Shown here: piece by piece, positions 25,274-38,966 of the stretch
How the letters are laid out: each line of letters begins with the position of its first letter
How positions within the stretch are numbered: position 1 is the stretch's first letter
Origin: Auanema rhodensis
Lineage: Eukaryota; Nematoda; Chromadorea; Rhabditida; Rhabditidae
Reading direction: 5' to 3'
DNA: 64,000 bases
NCBI GenBank assembly: GCA_964057225.1
Contig: OZ059899.1
Location: 1,798,001 to 1,862,000 of the forward strand
Position numbers and translations under genes: made by a program
Notes under the pieces: model-generated
What the model was told of the DNA's origin: nothing
The model's database searches: none
The model's input: only the letters and a program-made list of their open reading frames with translations

Positions 25274-28200
25274 TCCAAAAACATTTTGACAAAAATTTTT
25301 TCGAAAAATTTCAAAATAATTTAGCAAAAAGTAGATGTTCATAGATTCCTTTTTTCAAGGCAAAGACGATAGACAATGTTATTCAACGAAAAAATTAATT
25401 CTTCAGGGTGAAAATCGAGGATATAAGTGTGAACTTATATCAGTTGATATCTCGGTGCATTTTCAAGCTAGCGCAAATCTGATAACACAGATCGACGCAG
25501 CTTAAAAATCTGCATCGAATGCACTATACTAAATTGAGAAACGCTTGATACAAAAATTAGTTATGATCGTTTGAAAAATGATGCATTAGTGTATGTTGAG
25601 TTTCCATGTACACTCAACATTGCTTCCAAAAACATTTTGACAAAAATTTTTTCGAAAAATTTCGAAATAATTTAGCAAAAAGTAGATGTTTTTAGATTTC
25701 ATTTTTCAAGGCAAAGACGATGGACAATGTTATTCAACGAAAAAATTAATTCTTCAGGGTGAAAATCGAGGATATAAGTGTGAACTTATATCAGTTGATA
25801 TCTCGGTGCATTTTTAAGCTAGCGCAAATCTGATAACACAGATCGACGCAGCTTAAAAATCCGCATCGAATGCACTATACTAAATTGAGAAACGCTTGAT
25901 ACGAAAATTAGTTATGATCGTTTGAAAAATGATGCATTAGTGTATGTTGAGTTTCCATGTACACTCAACATTGCTTCCAAAAACATTTTGACAAAAATTT
26001 TTTCGAAAAATTTCAAAATAATTTAGCAAAAAGTAGATGTTTTTAGATTCCTTTTTTCAAGGCAAAGACGATGGACAATGTTATTCAACGAAAAAATTAT
26101 TTCTTCAGGGTGAAAATCGAGGATATAAGTGTGAACTTATATCAGTTGATATCTCGGTGCATTTTTCAGCTAACGCAAATCTGATAACACAGATCGACGC
26201 AGCTTAAAAATCCGCATCGAATGCACTATACTACATTGAGAAACGCTTGATACAAAAATTAGTTATGATCGTTTGAAAAATGATGCATTAGTGTATGTTG
26301 AGTTTCCATGTACACTCAACATTGCTTCCAAAAACATTTTGACAAAAATTTTTTCGAAAAATTTCAAAATAATTTAGCAAAAAGTAGATGTTTTTAGATT
26401 CCATTTTTCAAGGCAAAGACGATGGACAATGTTATTCAACGAAAAAATTAATTCTTCAGGGTGAAAATCGAGGATATAAGTGTGAACTTATATCAGTTGA
26501 TATCTCGGTGCATTTTTAAGCTAGCGCAAATCTGATAACACAGATCGACGCAGCTTGAAAATCCGCATCGAATGCACTATACTACATTGAGAAACGCTTG
26601 ATACAAAAATTAGTTATGATCGTTTGAAAAATGATGCATTAGTGTATGTTGAGTTTCCATGTACACTCAACATTGCTTCCAAAAACATTTTGACAAAAAT
26701 ATTTTCGAAAAATTTCAAAATAATTTAGCAAAAAGTAGATGTTTTTAAATTCCTTTTTTTAAGGCAAAGACGATGGACAATGTTATTCAACGAAAAAATT
26801 ATTTCTTCAGGGTGAAAATCGAGGATATAAGTGTGAACTTATATCAGTTGATATCTCGGTGCATTTTTAAGCTAGCGCAAATCTGATAACACAGATCGAC
26901 GCAGCTTAAAAATCCGCATCGAATGCACTATACTACATTGAGAAACGCTTGATACAAAAATTAGTCATGATCGTTTGAAAAATGATGCATTAGTGTATGT
27001 TGAGTTTCCATGTACACTCAACATTGCTTCCAAAAACATTTTGACAAAAATTTTTTCGAAAAATTTCAAAATAATTTAGCAAAAAGTAGATGTTCATAGA
27101 TTCCTTTTTTCAAGGCAAAGACGATGGACAATGTTATTCAACGAAAAAAATTATTTCTTCAGGGTGAAAATCGAGGATATAAGTGTGAACTTATATCAGT
27201 TGATATCTCGGTGCATTTTTAAGCTAGCGCAAATCTGATAACACAGATCGACGCAGCTTGAAAATCCGCATCGAATGCACTATACTACATTGAGAAACGC
27301 TTGATACAAAAATTAGTTATGATCGTTTGAAAAATGATGCATTAGTGTATGTTGAGTTTCCATGTACACTCAACATTGCTTCCAAAAACATTTTGACAAA
27401 AATTTTTTCGAAAAATTTCAAAATAATTTAGCAAAAAGTAGATGTTTTTAAATTCCTTTTTTTAAGGCAAAGACGATGGACAATGTTATTCAACGAAAAA
27501 ATTATTTCTTCAGGGTGAAAATCGAGGATATAAGTGTGAACTTATATCAGTTGATATCTCGGTGCATTTTTAAGCTAGCGCAAATCTGATAACACAGATC
27601 GACGCAGCTTAAAAATCCGCATCGAATGCACTATACTACATTGAGAAACGCTTGATACAAAATTTAGTCATGATCGTTTGAAAAATGATGCATTAGTGTA
27701 TGTTGAGTTTCCATGTACACTCAATATTGCTTCCAAAAACATTTTGACAAAATTTTTTTCAAAAAATTTCAAAATAATTTAGCAAAAAGTAGATGTTTTT
27801 AGATTCCTTTTTTCAAGGCAAAGACGATGGACAATGTTATTCAACGAAAAAAATTATTTCTTCAGGGTGAAAATCGAGGATATAAGTGTGAACTTATATC
27901 AGTTGATATCTCGGTGCATTTTTAAGCTAGCGCAAATCTGATAACACAGATCGACGCAGCTTAAAAATCCGCATCGAATGCACTATACTACATTGTGAAA
28001 CGCTTAATACAAAAATTAGTTATGATCGTTTGAAAAATGATGCATTAGTGTATGTTGAGTTTCCATGTACACTCAACATTGCTTCCAAAAACATTTTGAC
28101 AAAAATTTTTTCGAAAAATTTCAAAATAATTTAGCAAAAAGTAGATGTTTTTAGATTCCATTTTTCAAGGCAAAGACGATAGACAATGTTATTCAACGAA

Positions 28201-28434
28201 AAAATTAATTCTTCAGGGTGAAAATCGAGGATATAAGTGTGAACTTATATAAGTTGATATCTCGGTGCATTTTTAAGCTAGCGCAAATCTGATAACACAG
28301 ATCGACGCAGCTTAAAAATCCGCATCGAATGCACTATACTACATTGAGAAACGCTTGATACAAAAATTAGTTATGATCGTTTGAAAAATGATGCATTAGT
28401 GTATGTTGAGTTTCCATGTACACTCAACATTGCT
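25274..28434 (+). repeat. Nine-monomer unit, copy 1 (3161 bp)
   Basis: Order from 25274: GTTCATAG; CGAAATAATTT with GATTTCATT and GATACGAAA; CAGCTAACG; CATTTTTC with CTTGAAAAT; AAATTCC; a hybrid 352 bp monomer at 27029; AAATTCC; 352 bp with ATTGTGAAACG; and the CTTATATAAG type at 28084. The two 352 bp monomers explain the length of 3161. Private changes include CTGCATCG near 25510 and ATATTTTCG near 26700. Confidence 0.83.
27029..27380 (+). repeat. Monomer with a conversion-like patch of GTTCATAG type
   Basis: By position in the nine-monomer unit this should be an ordinary 352 bp monomer, as at 30190. Its right part is that (GATGGAC, AAAAAAATTATTT, CTTGAAAAT), and the preceding monomer has the expected TTAGTCATG at 26966. 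Between them, C at 27022 (CAACATTG), the AAAAATTTTTTCG start and GTTCATAG at 27094 belong to another type. The patch spans at least 27022-27095 and at most 26967-27125. Confidence 0.72.
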
Positions 28435-31400
28435 TCCAAAAACATTTTGACAAAAATTTTTTCGAAAAATTTCAAAATAATTTAGCAAAAAGTAGATGTT
28501 CATAGATTCCTTTTTTCAAGGCAAAGACGATAGACAATGTTATTCAACGAAAAAATTAATTCTTCAGGGTGAAAATCGAGGATATAAGTGTGAACTTATA
28601 TCAGTTGATATCTCGGTGCATTTTTAAGCTAGCGCAAATCTGATAACACAGATCGACGCAGCTTGAAAATCCGCATCGAATGCACTATACTAAATTGAGA
28701 AACGCTTGATACAAAAATTAGTTATGATCGTTTGAAAAATGATGCATTAGTGTATGTTGAGTTTCCATGTACACTCAACATTGCTTCCAAAAACATTTTG
28801 ACAAAAATTTTTTCGAAAAATTTCGAAATAATTTAGCAAAAAGTAGATGTTTTTAGATTTCATTTTTCAAGGCAAAGACGATGGACAATGTTATTCAACG
28901 AAAAAATTAATTCTTCAGGGTGAAAATCGAGGATATAAGTGTGAACTTATATCAGTTGATATCTCGGTGCATTTTTAAGCTAGCGCAAATCTGATAACAC
29001 AGATCGACGCAGCTTAAAAATCCGCATCGAATGCACTATACTAAATTGAGAAACGCTTGATACGAAAATTAGTTATGATCGTTTGAAAAATGATGCATTA
29101 GTGTATGTTGAGTTTCCATGTACACTCAACATTGCTTCCAAAAACATTTTGACAAAAATTTTTTCGAAAAATTTCAAAATAATTTAGCAAAAAGTAGATG
29201 TTTTTAGATTCCTTTTTTCAAGGCAAAGACGATGGACAATGTTATTCAACGAAAAAATTATTTCTTCAGGGTGAAAATCGAGGATATAAGTGTGAACTTA
29301 TATCAGTTGATATCTCGGTGCATTTTTCAGCTAACGCAAATCTGATAACACAGATCGACGCAGCTTAAAAATCCGCATCGAATGCACTATACTACATTGA
29401 GAAACGCTTGATACAAAAATTAGTTATGATCGTTTGAAAAATGATGCATTAGTGTATGTTGAGTTTCCATGTACACTCAACATTGCTTCCAAAAACATTT
29501 TGACAAAAATTTTTTCGAAAAATTTCAGAATAATTTAGCAAAAAGTAGATGTTTTTAGATTCCATTTTTCAAGGCAAAGACGATGGACAATGTTATTCAA
29601 CGAAAAAATTAATTCTTCAGGGTGAAAATCGAGGATATAAGTGTGAACTTATATCAGTTGATATCTCGGTGCATTTTTAAGCTAGCGCAAATCTGATAAC
29701 ACAGATCGACGCAGCTTGAAAATCCGCATCGAATGCACTATACTACATTGAGAAACGCTTGATACAAAAATTAGTTATGATCGTTTGAAAAATGATGCAT
29801 TAGTGTATGTTGAGTTTCCATGTACACTCAACATTGCTTCCAAAAACATTTTGACAAAAATTTTTTCGAAAAATTTCAAAATAATTTAGCAAAAAGTAGA
29901 TGTTTTTAAATTCCTTTTTTTAAGGCAAAGACGATGGACAATGTTATTCAACGAAAAAATTATTTCTTCAGGGTGAAAATCGAGGATATAAGTGTGAACT
30001 TATATCAGTTGATATCTCGGTGCATTTTTAAGCTAGCGCAAATCTGATAACACAGATCGACGCAGCTTAAAAATCCGCATCGAATGCACTATACTACATT
30101 GAGAAACGCTTGATACAAAAATTAGTCATGATCGTTTGAAAAATGATGCATTAGTGTATGTTGAGTTTCCATGTACACTCAATATTGCTTCCAAAAACAT
30201 TTTGACAAAATTTTTTTCAAAAAATTTCAAAATAATTTAGCAAAAATTAGATGTTTTTAGATTCCTTTTTTCAAGGCAAAGACGATGGACAATGTTATTC
30301 AACGAAAAAAATTATTTCTTCAGGGTGAAAATCGAGGATATAAGTGTGAACTTATATCAGTTGATATCTCGGTGCATTTTTAAGCTAGCGCAAATCTGAT
30401 AACACAGATCGACGCAGCTTGAAAATCCGCATCGAATGCACTATACTACATTGAGAAACGCTTGATACAAAAATTAGTTATGATCGTTTGAAAAATGATG
30501 CATTAGTGTATGTTGAGTTTCCATGTACACTCAACATTGCTTCCAAAAACATTTTGACAAAAATTTTTTCGAAAAATTTCAAAATAATTTAGCAAAAAGT
30601 AGATGTTTTTAAATTCCTTTTTTTAAGGCAAAGACGATGGACAATGTTATTCAACGAAAAAATTATTTCTTCAGGGTGAAAATCGAGGATATAAGTGTGA
30701 ACTTATATCAGTTGATATCTCGGTGCATTTTTAAGCTAGCGCAAATCTGATAACACAGATCGACGCAGCTTAAAAATCCGCATCGAATGCACTATACTAC
30801 ATTGAGAAACGCTTGATACAAAAATTAGTCATGATCGTTTGAAAAATGATGCATTAGTGTATGTTGAGTTTCCATGTACACTCAATATTGCTTCCAAAAA
30901 CATTTTGACAAAATTTTTTTCAAAAAATTTCAAAATAATTTAGCAAAAAGTAGATGTTTTTAGATTCCTTTTTTCAAGGCAAAGACGATGGACAATGTTA
31001 TTCAACGAAAAAAATTATTTCTTCAGGGTGAAAATCGAGGATATAAGTGTGAACTTATATCAGTTGATATCTCGGTGCATTTTTAAGCTAGCGCAAATCT
31101 GATAACACAGATCGACGCAGCTTAAAAATCCGCATCGAATGCACTATACTACATTGTGAAACGCTTAATACAAAAATTAGTTATGATCGTTTGAAAAATG
31201 ATGCATTAGTGTATGTTGAGTTTCCATGTACACTCAACATTGCTTCCAAAAACATTTTGACAAAAATTTTTTCGAAAAATTTCAAAATAATTTAGCAAAA
31301 AGTAGATGTTTTTAGATTCCATTTTTCAAGGCAAAGACGATAGACAATGTTATTCAACGAAAAAATTAATTCTTCAGGGTGAAAATCGAGGATATAAGTG

Positions 31401-31595
31401 TGAACTTATATAAGTTGATATCTCGGTGCATTTTTAAGCTAGCGCAAATCTGATAACACAGATCGACGCAGCTTAAAAATCCGCATCGAATGCACTATAC
31501 TACATTGAGAAACGCTTAATACAAAAATTAGTTATGATCGTTTGAAAAATGATGCATTAGTGTATGTTGAGTTTCCATGTACACTCAACATTGCT
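28435..31595 (+). repeat. Nine-monomer unit, copy 2 (3161 bp)
   Basis: This repeats the nine types of copy 1 at an exact 3161 bp offset (GATACGAAA at 25898 and 29059). Differences: the first monomer carries CTTGAAAAT with TAAATTGAG, a mixture not usual for GTTCATAG copies; the fourth has CAGAATAATTT; and the sixth (30190) is a normal 352 bp monomer where copy 1 has a hybrid. The final monomer at 31245 ends CTTAATAC. Confidence 0.83.
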
Positions 31596-34500
31596 TCGAA
31601 AAACATTTTGACAAAAATTTTTTCGAAAAATTTCGGAATAATTTAGCAAAAAGTAGATGTTTTTAGATTCCATTTTTCAAGGCAAAGACGATAGACAATG
31701 TTATTCAACGAAAAAATTAATTCTTCAGGGTGAAAATCGAGGATATAAGTGTGAACTTATATCAGTTGATATCTCGGTGCATTTTTAAGCTAGCGCAAAT
31801 CTCATAACACAGATCGACGCAGCTTAAAAATCCGCATCGAATGCACTATACTACATTGAGAAACGCTTGATACAAGAATTAGTTATGATCGTTTGAAAAA
31901 TGATGCATTAGTGTATGTTGAGTTTCCATGTACACTCAACATTGCTTCGAAAAACATTTTGACAAAAATTTTTTCGAAAAATTTCGAAATAATTTAGCGA
32001 AAAGTAGATGTTTTTAGATTCCATTTTTCAAGGCGAAGACGATAGACAATGTTATTCAACGAAAAAATTAATTCTTCAGGGTGAAAATCGAGGATATAAG
32101 TGTGAACTTATATCAGTTGATATCTCGGTGCATTTTTAAGCTAGCGCAAATCTCATAACACAGATCGACGCAGCTTAAAAATCCGCATCGAATGCACTAT
32201 ACTACATTGAGAAACGCTTGATACAAGAATTAGTTATGATCGTTTGAAAAATGATGCATTAGTGTATGTTGAGTTTCCATGTACACTCAACATTGCTTCC
32301 AAAAACATTTTGACAAAAATTTTTTCGAAAAATTTCAAAATAATTTAGCAAAAAGTAGATGTTTTTAGATTCCATTTTTCAAGGCAAAGACGATGGACAA
32401 TGTAATTCAACGAAAAAATTATTTCTTCAGGGTGAAAATCGAGGATATAAGTGTGAACTTATATCAGTTGATATCTCGGTGCATTTTTAAGCTAGCGCAA
32501 ATCTGATAACACAGATCGACGCAGCTTAAAAATCCGCATCGAATGCACTATACTACATTGAGAAACGCTTAATACAAAAATTAGTTATGATCGTTTGAAA
32601 AATGATGCATTAGTGTATGTTGAGTTTCCATGTACACTCAACATTGCTTCGAAAAACATTTTGACAAAAATTTTTTCGAAAAATTTCGAAATAATTTAGC
32701 AAAAAGTAGATGTTTTTAGATTCCATTTTTCAAGGCAAAGACGATAGACAATGTTATTCAACGAAAAAATTAATTCTTCAGGGTGAAAATCGAGGATATA
32801 AGTGTGAACTTATATCAGTTGATATCTCGGTGCATTTTTAAGCTAGCGCAAATCTCATAACACAGATCGACGCAGCTTAAAAATCCGCATCGAATGCACT
32901 ATACTACATTGAGAAACGCTTGATACAAGAATTAGTTATGATCGTTTGAAAATTGATGCATTAGTGTATGTTGAGTTTCCATGTACACTCAACATTGCTT
33001 CCAAAAACATTTTGACAAAAATTTTTTCGAAAAATTTCAAAATAATTTAGCAAAAAGTAGATGTTTTTAGATTCCATTTTTCAAGGCAAAGACGATGGAC
33101 AATGTTATTCAACGAAAAAATTATTTCTTCAGGGTGAAAATCGAGGATATAAGTGTGAACTTATATCAGTTGATATCTCGGTGCATTTTTAAGCTAGCGC
33201 AAATCTGATAACACAGATCGACGCAGCTTAAAAATCCGCATCGAATGCACTATACTACATTGAGAAACGCTTGATACAAAAATTAGTTATGATCGTTTGA
33301 AAAATGATGCATTAGTGTATGTTGAGTTTCCATGTACACTCAACATTGCTTCCAAAAACATTTTGACAAAAATTTTTTCGAAAAATTTCAAAATAATTTA
33401 GCGAAAAGTAGATGTTTTTAGATTCCTTTTTTCAAGGCAAAGACGATGGACAATGTTATTCAACGAAAAAAATATTTTTTCAGGGTGAAAATCGAGGATA
33501 TAAGTGTGAACTTATATCAGTTGATATCTCGGTGCATTTTTCAGCTAGCGCAAATCTGATAACACAGATCGACGCAGCTTAAAAATCCGCATCGAATGCA
33601 CTATACTACATTGAGAAACGCTTGATACAAAAATTAGTTATGATCGTTTGAAAAATGATGCATTAGTGTATGTTGAGTTTCCATGTACACTCAATATTGC
33701 TTCCAAAAACATTTTGACAAAATTTTTTTCGAAAAATTTCAAAATAATTTAGCAAAAAGTAGATGTTTTTAGATTCCTTCTTTCAAGGCAAAGACGATGG
33801 ACAATGTTATTCAACGAAAAAATTATTTCTTCAGGGTGAAAATCGAGGATATAAGTGTGAACTTATATCAGTTGATATCTCGGTGCATTTTTAAGCTAGC
33901 GCAAATCTGATAACACAGATCGACGCAGCTTAAAAATCCGCATCGAATGCACTACACTACATTGAGAAACGCCTGATACAAAAATTAGTTATGATCGTTT
34001 GAAAAATGATGCATTAGTGTATGTTGAGTTTCCATGTACACTCAATATTGCTTCCAAAAACATTTTGACAAAATTTTTTTCAAAAAATTTCAAAATAATT
34101 TAGCAAAAAGTAGATGTTTTTAGATTCCTTTTTTCAAGGCAAAGACGATGGACAATGTTATTCAACGAAAAAATTATTTCTTCAGGGTGAAAATCGAGGA
34201 TATAAGTGTGAACTTATATCAGTTGATATCTCGGTGCATTTTTAAGCTAGCGCAAATCTGATAACACAGATCGACGCAGCTTAAAAATCCGCATCGAATG
34301 CACTATACTACATTGAGAAACGCTTGATACAAAAATTAGTCATGATCGTTTGAAAAATGATGCATTAGTGTATGTTGAGTTTCCATGTACACTCAATATT
34401 GCTTCCAAAAACATTTTGACAAAATTTTTTTCAAAAAATTTCAAAATAATTTAGCAAAAAGTAGATGTTTTTAGATTCCTTTTTTCAAGGCAAAGACGAT

Positions 34501-34754
34501 GGACAATGTTATTCAACGAAAAAAATTATTTCTTCAGGGTGAAAATCGAGGATATAAGTGTGAACTTATATCAGTTGATATCTCGGTGCATTTTTAAGCT
34601 AGCGCAAATCTGATAACACAGATCGACGCAGCTTAAAAATCCGCATCGAATGCACTATACTACATTGAGAAACGCTTGATAAAAAATTAGTCATGATCGT
34701 TTGAAAAATGATGCATCAGTGTATGTTGAGTTTCCATGTACACTCAACATTGCT
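31596..34754 (+). repeat. Transition zone with a TCGAAAAAC / CTCATAAC subfamily
   Basis: Monomers start at 31596, 31947, 32298, 32649, 33000, 33351, 33702, 34053 and 34404. Copies at 31596, 31947 and 32649 share TCTCATAAC and TACAAGAATT; TCGAAAAAC starts occur in 31947, 32649 and near 31596. They alternate with ordinary CATTTTTC, TTATTTC copies at 32298 and 33000. From 33702 the CAATATTG end and AAAATTTTTTT start appear, leading into the next block. Scattered private changes (AAGGCGAAG, TGTAATTC, AAAATTGATGC, CGCCTGATAC, GCATCAGTG) suggest less recent homogenisation than its neighbours. Confidence 0.75.
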
Positions 34755-37700
34755 TCCACAAACATTTTGACAAAAATTTTTTCGAAAAATTTCAAAATAA
34801 TTTAGCAAAAAGTAGATGTTTTTAGATTCCTTTTCTCAAGGCAAAGACGATGGACAATGTTATTCAACGAAAAAATTATTTCTTCAGGGTGAAAATCGAG
34901 GATATAAGTGTGAACTTATATCAGTTGATATCTCGGTGCATTTTTAAGCTAGCGCAAATCTGATAACACAGATCGACGCAGCTTAAAAATCCGCATCAAA
35001 TGCATTATACTACATTGAGGAACGCTTGATACAAAAATTAGTCATGATCGTTTGAAAAATGATGCATTAGTGTATGTTGAGTTTCCATGTACACTCAATA
35101 TTGCTTCCAAAAACATTTTGACAAAATTTTTTTCGAAAAATTTCAAAATAATTTAGCAAAAAGTAGATGTTTTTAGATTCCTTTTTTCAAGGCAAAGACG
35201 ATGGACAATGTTATTCAACGAAAAAATTATTTCTTCAGGGTGAAAATCGAGGATATAAGTGTGAACTTATATCAGTTGATATCTCGGTGCATTTTTAAGC
35301 TAGCGCAAATCTGATAACACAGATCGACGCAGCTTAAAAATCCGCATCGAATGCACTATACTACATTGAGAAACGCTTGATACAAAAATTGGTCATGATC
35401 GTTTGAAAAATGATGCATTAGTGTATGTTGAGTTTCCATGTACACTCAATATTGCTTCCAAAAACATTTTGACAAAATTTTTTTCGAAAAATTTCAAAAT
35501 AATTTAGCAAAAAGTAGATGTTTTTAGATTCCTTTTTTCAAGGCAAAGACGATGGACAATGTTATTCAACGAAAAAATTATTTCTTCAGGGTGAAAATCG
35601 AGGATATAAGTGTGAACTTATATCAGTTGATATCTCGGTGCATTTTCAAGCTAGCGCAAATCTGATAACACAGATCGACGCAGCTTAAAAATCCGCATCG
35701 AATGCACTATACTACATTGAGAAACGCTTGATACAAAAATTAGTCATGATCGTTTGAAAAATGATGCATTAGTGTATGTTGAGTTTCCATGTACACTCAA
35801 CATTGCTTCCACAAACATTTTGACAAAAATTTTTTCAAAAAATTTCAAAATAATTTAGCAAAAAGTAGATGTTTTTAGATTCCTTTTTTCAAGGCAAAGA
35901 CGATGGACAATGTTATTCAACGAAAAAATTATTTCTTCAGGGTGAAAATCGAGGATATAAGTGTGAACTTATATCAGTTGATATCTCGGTGCATTTTTAA
36001 GCTAGCGCAAATCTGATAACACAGATCGACGCAGCTTAAAAATCCGCATCAAATGCACTATACTACATTGAGAAACGCTTGATACAAAAATTAGTCATGA
36101 TCGTTTGAAAAATGATGCATTAGTGTATGTTGAGTTTCCATGTACACTCAATATTGCTTCCAAAAACATTTTGACAAAATTTTTTTCGAAAAATTTCAAA
36201 ATAATTTAGCAAAAAGTAGATGTTTTTAGATTTTTTTTTTCAAGGCAAAGACGATGGACAATGTTATTCAACGAAAAAATTATTTCTTCAGGGTGAAAAT
36301 CGAGGATATAAGTGTGAACTTATATCAGTTGATATCTCGGTGCATTTTTAAGCTAGCGCAAATCTGATAACACAGATCGACGCAGCTTAAAAATCCGCAT
36401 CAAATGCACTATACTACATTGAGAAACGCTTGATACAAAAATTAGTCATGATCGTTTGAAAAATGATGCATTAGTGTATGTTGAGTTTCCATGTACACTC
36501 AATATTGCTTCCAAAAACATTTTGACAAAATTTTTTTCGAAAAATTTCAAAATAATTTAGCAAAAAGTAGATGTTTTTAGATTCCTTTTTTCAAGGCAAA
36601 GACGATGGACAATGTTATTCAACGAAAAAATTATTTCTTCAGGGTGAAAATCGAGGATATAAGTGTGAACTTATATCAGTTGATATCTCGGTGCATTTTT
36701 AAGCTAGCGCAAATCTGATAACACAGATCGACGCAGCTTAAAAATCCGCATCGAATGCACTATACTACATTGAGAAACGCTTGATACAAAAATTAGTCAT
36801 GATCGTTTGAAAAATGATGCATTAGTGTATGTTGAGTTTCCATGTACACTCAATATTGCTTCCAAAAACATTTTGACAAAATTTTTTTCGAAAAATTTCA
36901 AAATAATTTAGCAAAAAGTAGATGTTTTTAGATTCCTTTTTTTCAAGGCAAAGACGATGGACAATGTTATTCAACGAAAAAATTATTTCTTCAGGGTGAA
37001 AATCGAGGATATAAGTGTGAACTTATATCAGTTGATATCTCGGTGCATTTTTAAGCTAGCGCAAATCTGATAACACAGATCGACGCAGCTTAAAAATCCG
37101 CATCGAATGCACTATACTACATTGAGAAACGCTTGATACAAAAATTAGTCATGATCGTTTGAAAAATGATGCATTAGTGTATGTTGAGTTTCCATGTACA
37201 CTCAACATTGCTTCCACAAACATTTTGACAAAAATTTTTTCGAAAAATTTCAAAATAATTTAGCAAAAAGTAGATGTTTTTAGATTCCTTTTTTCAAGGC
37301 AAAGACGATGGACAATGTTATTCAACGAAAAAATTATTTCTTCAGGGTGAAAATCGAGGATATAAGTGTGAACTTATATCAGTTGATATCTCGGTGCATT
37401 TTTAAGCTAGCGCAAATCTGATAACACAGATCGACGCAGCTTAAAAATCCGCATCAAATGCACTATACTACATTGAGAAACGCTTGATACAAAAATTAGT
37501 CATGATCGTTTGAAAAATGATGCATTAGTGTATGTTGAGTTTCCATGTACACTCAATATTGCTTCCAAAAACATTTTGACAAAATTTTTTTCGAAAAATT
37601 TCAAAATAATTTAGCAAAAAGTAGATGTTTTTAGATTTTTTTTTTCAAGGCAAAGACGATGGACAATGTTATTCAACGAAAAAATTATTTCTTCAGGGTG

Positions 37701-38966
37701 AAAATCGAGGATATAAGTGTGAACTTATATCAGTTGATATCTCGGTGCATTTTTAAGCTAGCGCAAATCTGATAACACAGATCGACGCAGCTTAAAAATC
37801 CGCATCGAATGCACTATACTACATTGAGAAACGCTTGATACAAAAATTAGTCATGATCGTTTGAAAAATGATGCATTAGTGTATGTTGAGTTTCCATGTA
37901 CACTCAACATTGCTTCCACAAACATTTTGACAAAAATTTTTTCGAAAAATTTCAAAATAATTTAGCAAAAAGTAGATGTTTTTAGATTCCTTTTCTCAAG
38001 GCAAAGACGATGGACAATGTTATTCAACGAAAAAATTATTTCTTCAGGGTGAAAATCGAGGATATAAGTGTGAACTTATATCAGTTGATATCTCGGTGCA
38101 TTTTTAAGCTAGCGCAAATCTGATAACACAGATCGACGCAGCTTAAAAATCCGCATCGAATGCACTATACTACATTGAGAAACGCTTGATACAAAAATTA
38201 GTCATGATCGTTTGAAAAATGATGCATTAGTGTATGTTGAGTTTCCATGTACACTCAACATTGCTTCCACAAACATTTTGACAAAAATTTTTTCGAAAAA
38301 TTTCAAAATAATTTAGCAAAAAGTAGATGTTTTTAGATTCCTTTTTTCAAGGCAAAGACGATGGACAATGTTATCCAACGAAAAAATTAATTCTTCAGGT
38401 TGAAAATCGAGGATATAAGTGTGAACTTATATCAGTTGATATCTCGGTGCATTTTTAAGCTAGCGCAAATCTGATAACACAGATCGACGCAGCTTAAAAA
38501 TCCGCATCGAATGCACTATACTACATTGAGAAACGCTTGATACAAAAATTAGTCATGATCGTTTGAAAAATGATGCATTAGTGTATGTTGAGTTTCCATG
38601 TACACTCAACATTGCTTCCACAAACATTTTGACAAAAATTTTTTCGAAAAATTTCAAAATAATTTAGCAAAAAGTAGATGTTTTTAGATTTCTTTTTTCA
38701 AGGCAAAGACGATGGACAATGTTATCCAACGAAAAAATTAATTCTTCAGGTTGAAAATCGAGGATATAAGTGTGAACTTATATCAGTTGATATCTCGGTG
38801 CATTTTTAAGCTAGCGAAATCTGATAACACAGATCGACGCAGCTTAAAAATCCGCATCGAATGCACTATACTACATTGAGAAACGCTTGATACAAAAATT
38901 AGTTATGATCGTTTGAAAAATGATGCATTAGTGTATGTTGAGTTTCCATGTACACTCAACATTGCT
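34755..38966 (+). repeat. Paired-type block 1 (TCCACAAAC and AAAATTTTTTTCG monomers)
   Basis: Twelve monomers of two types. Type D starts TCCACAAAC; type C starts TCCAAAAAC with AAAATTTTTTTCG and follows a CAATATTG end. Most have TTATTTC and TTAGTCATG. Order from 34755: D C C D C C C D C D D D; GCATCAAATG instead of GCATCGAATG marks those at 34755, 35808, 36159 and 37213. A long T run replaces TCCTTTTTT near 36230 and 37636. The last two D copies share TTATCCAACG and CAGGTTGAAA. One inserted T near 36940 and one lost base near 38816 cancel. Confidence 0.82.
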
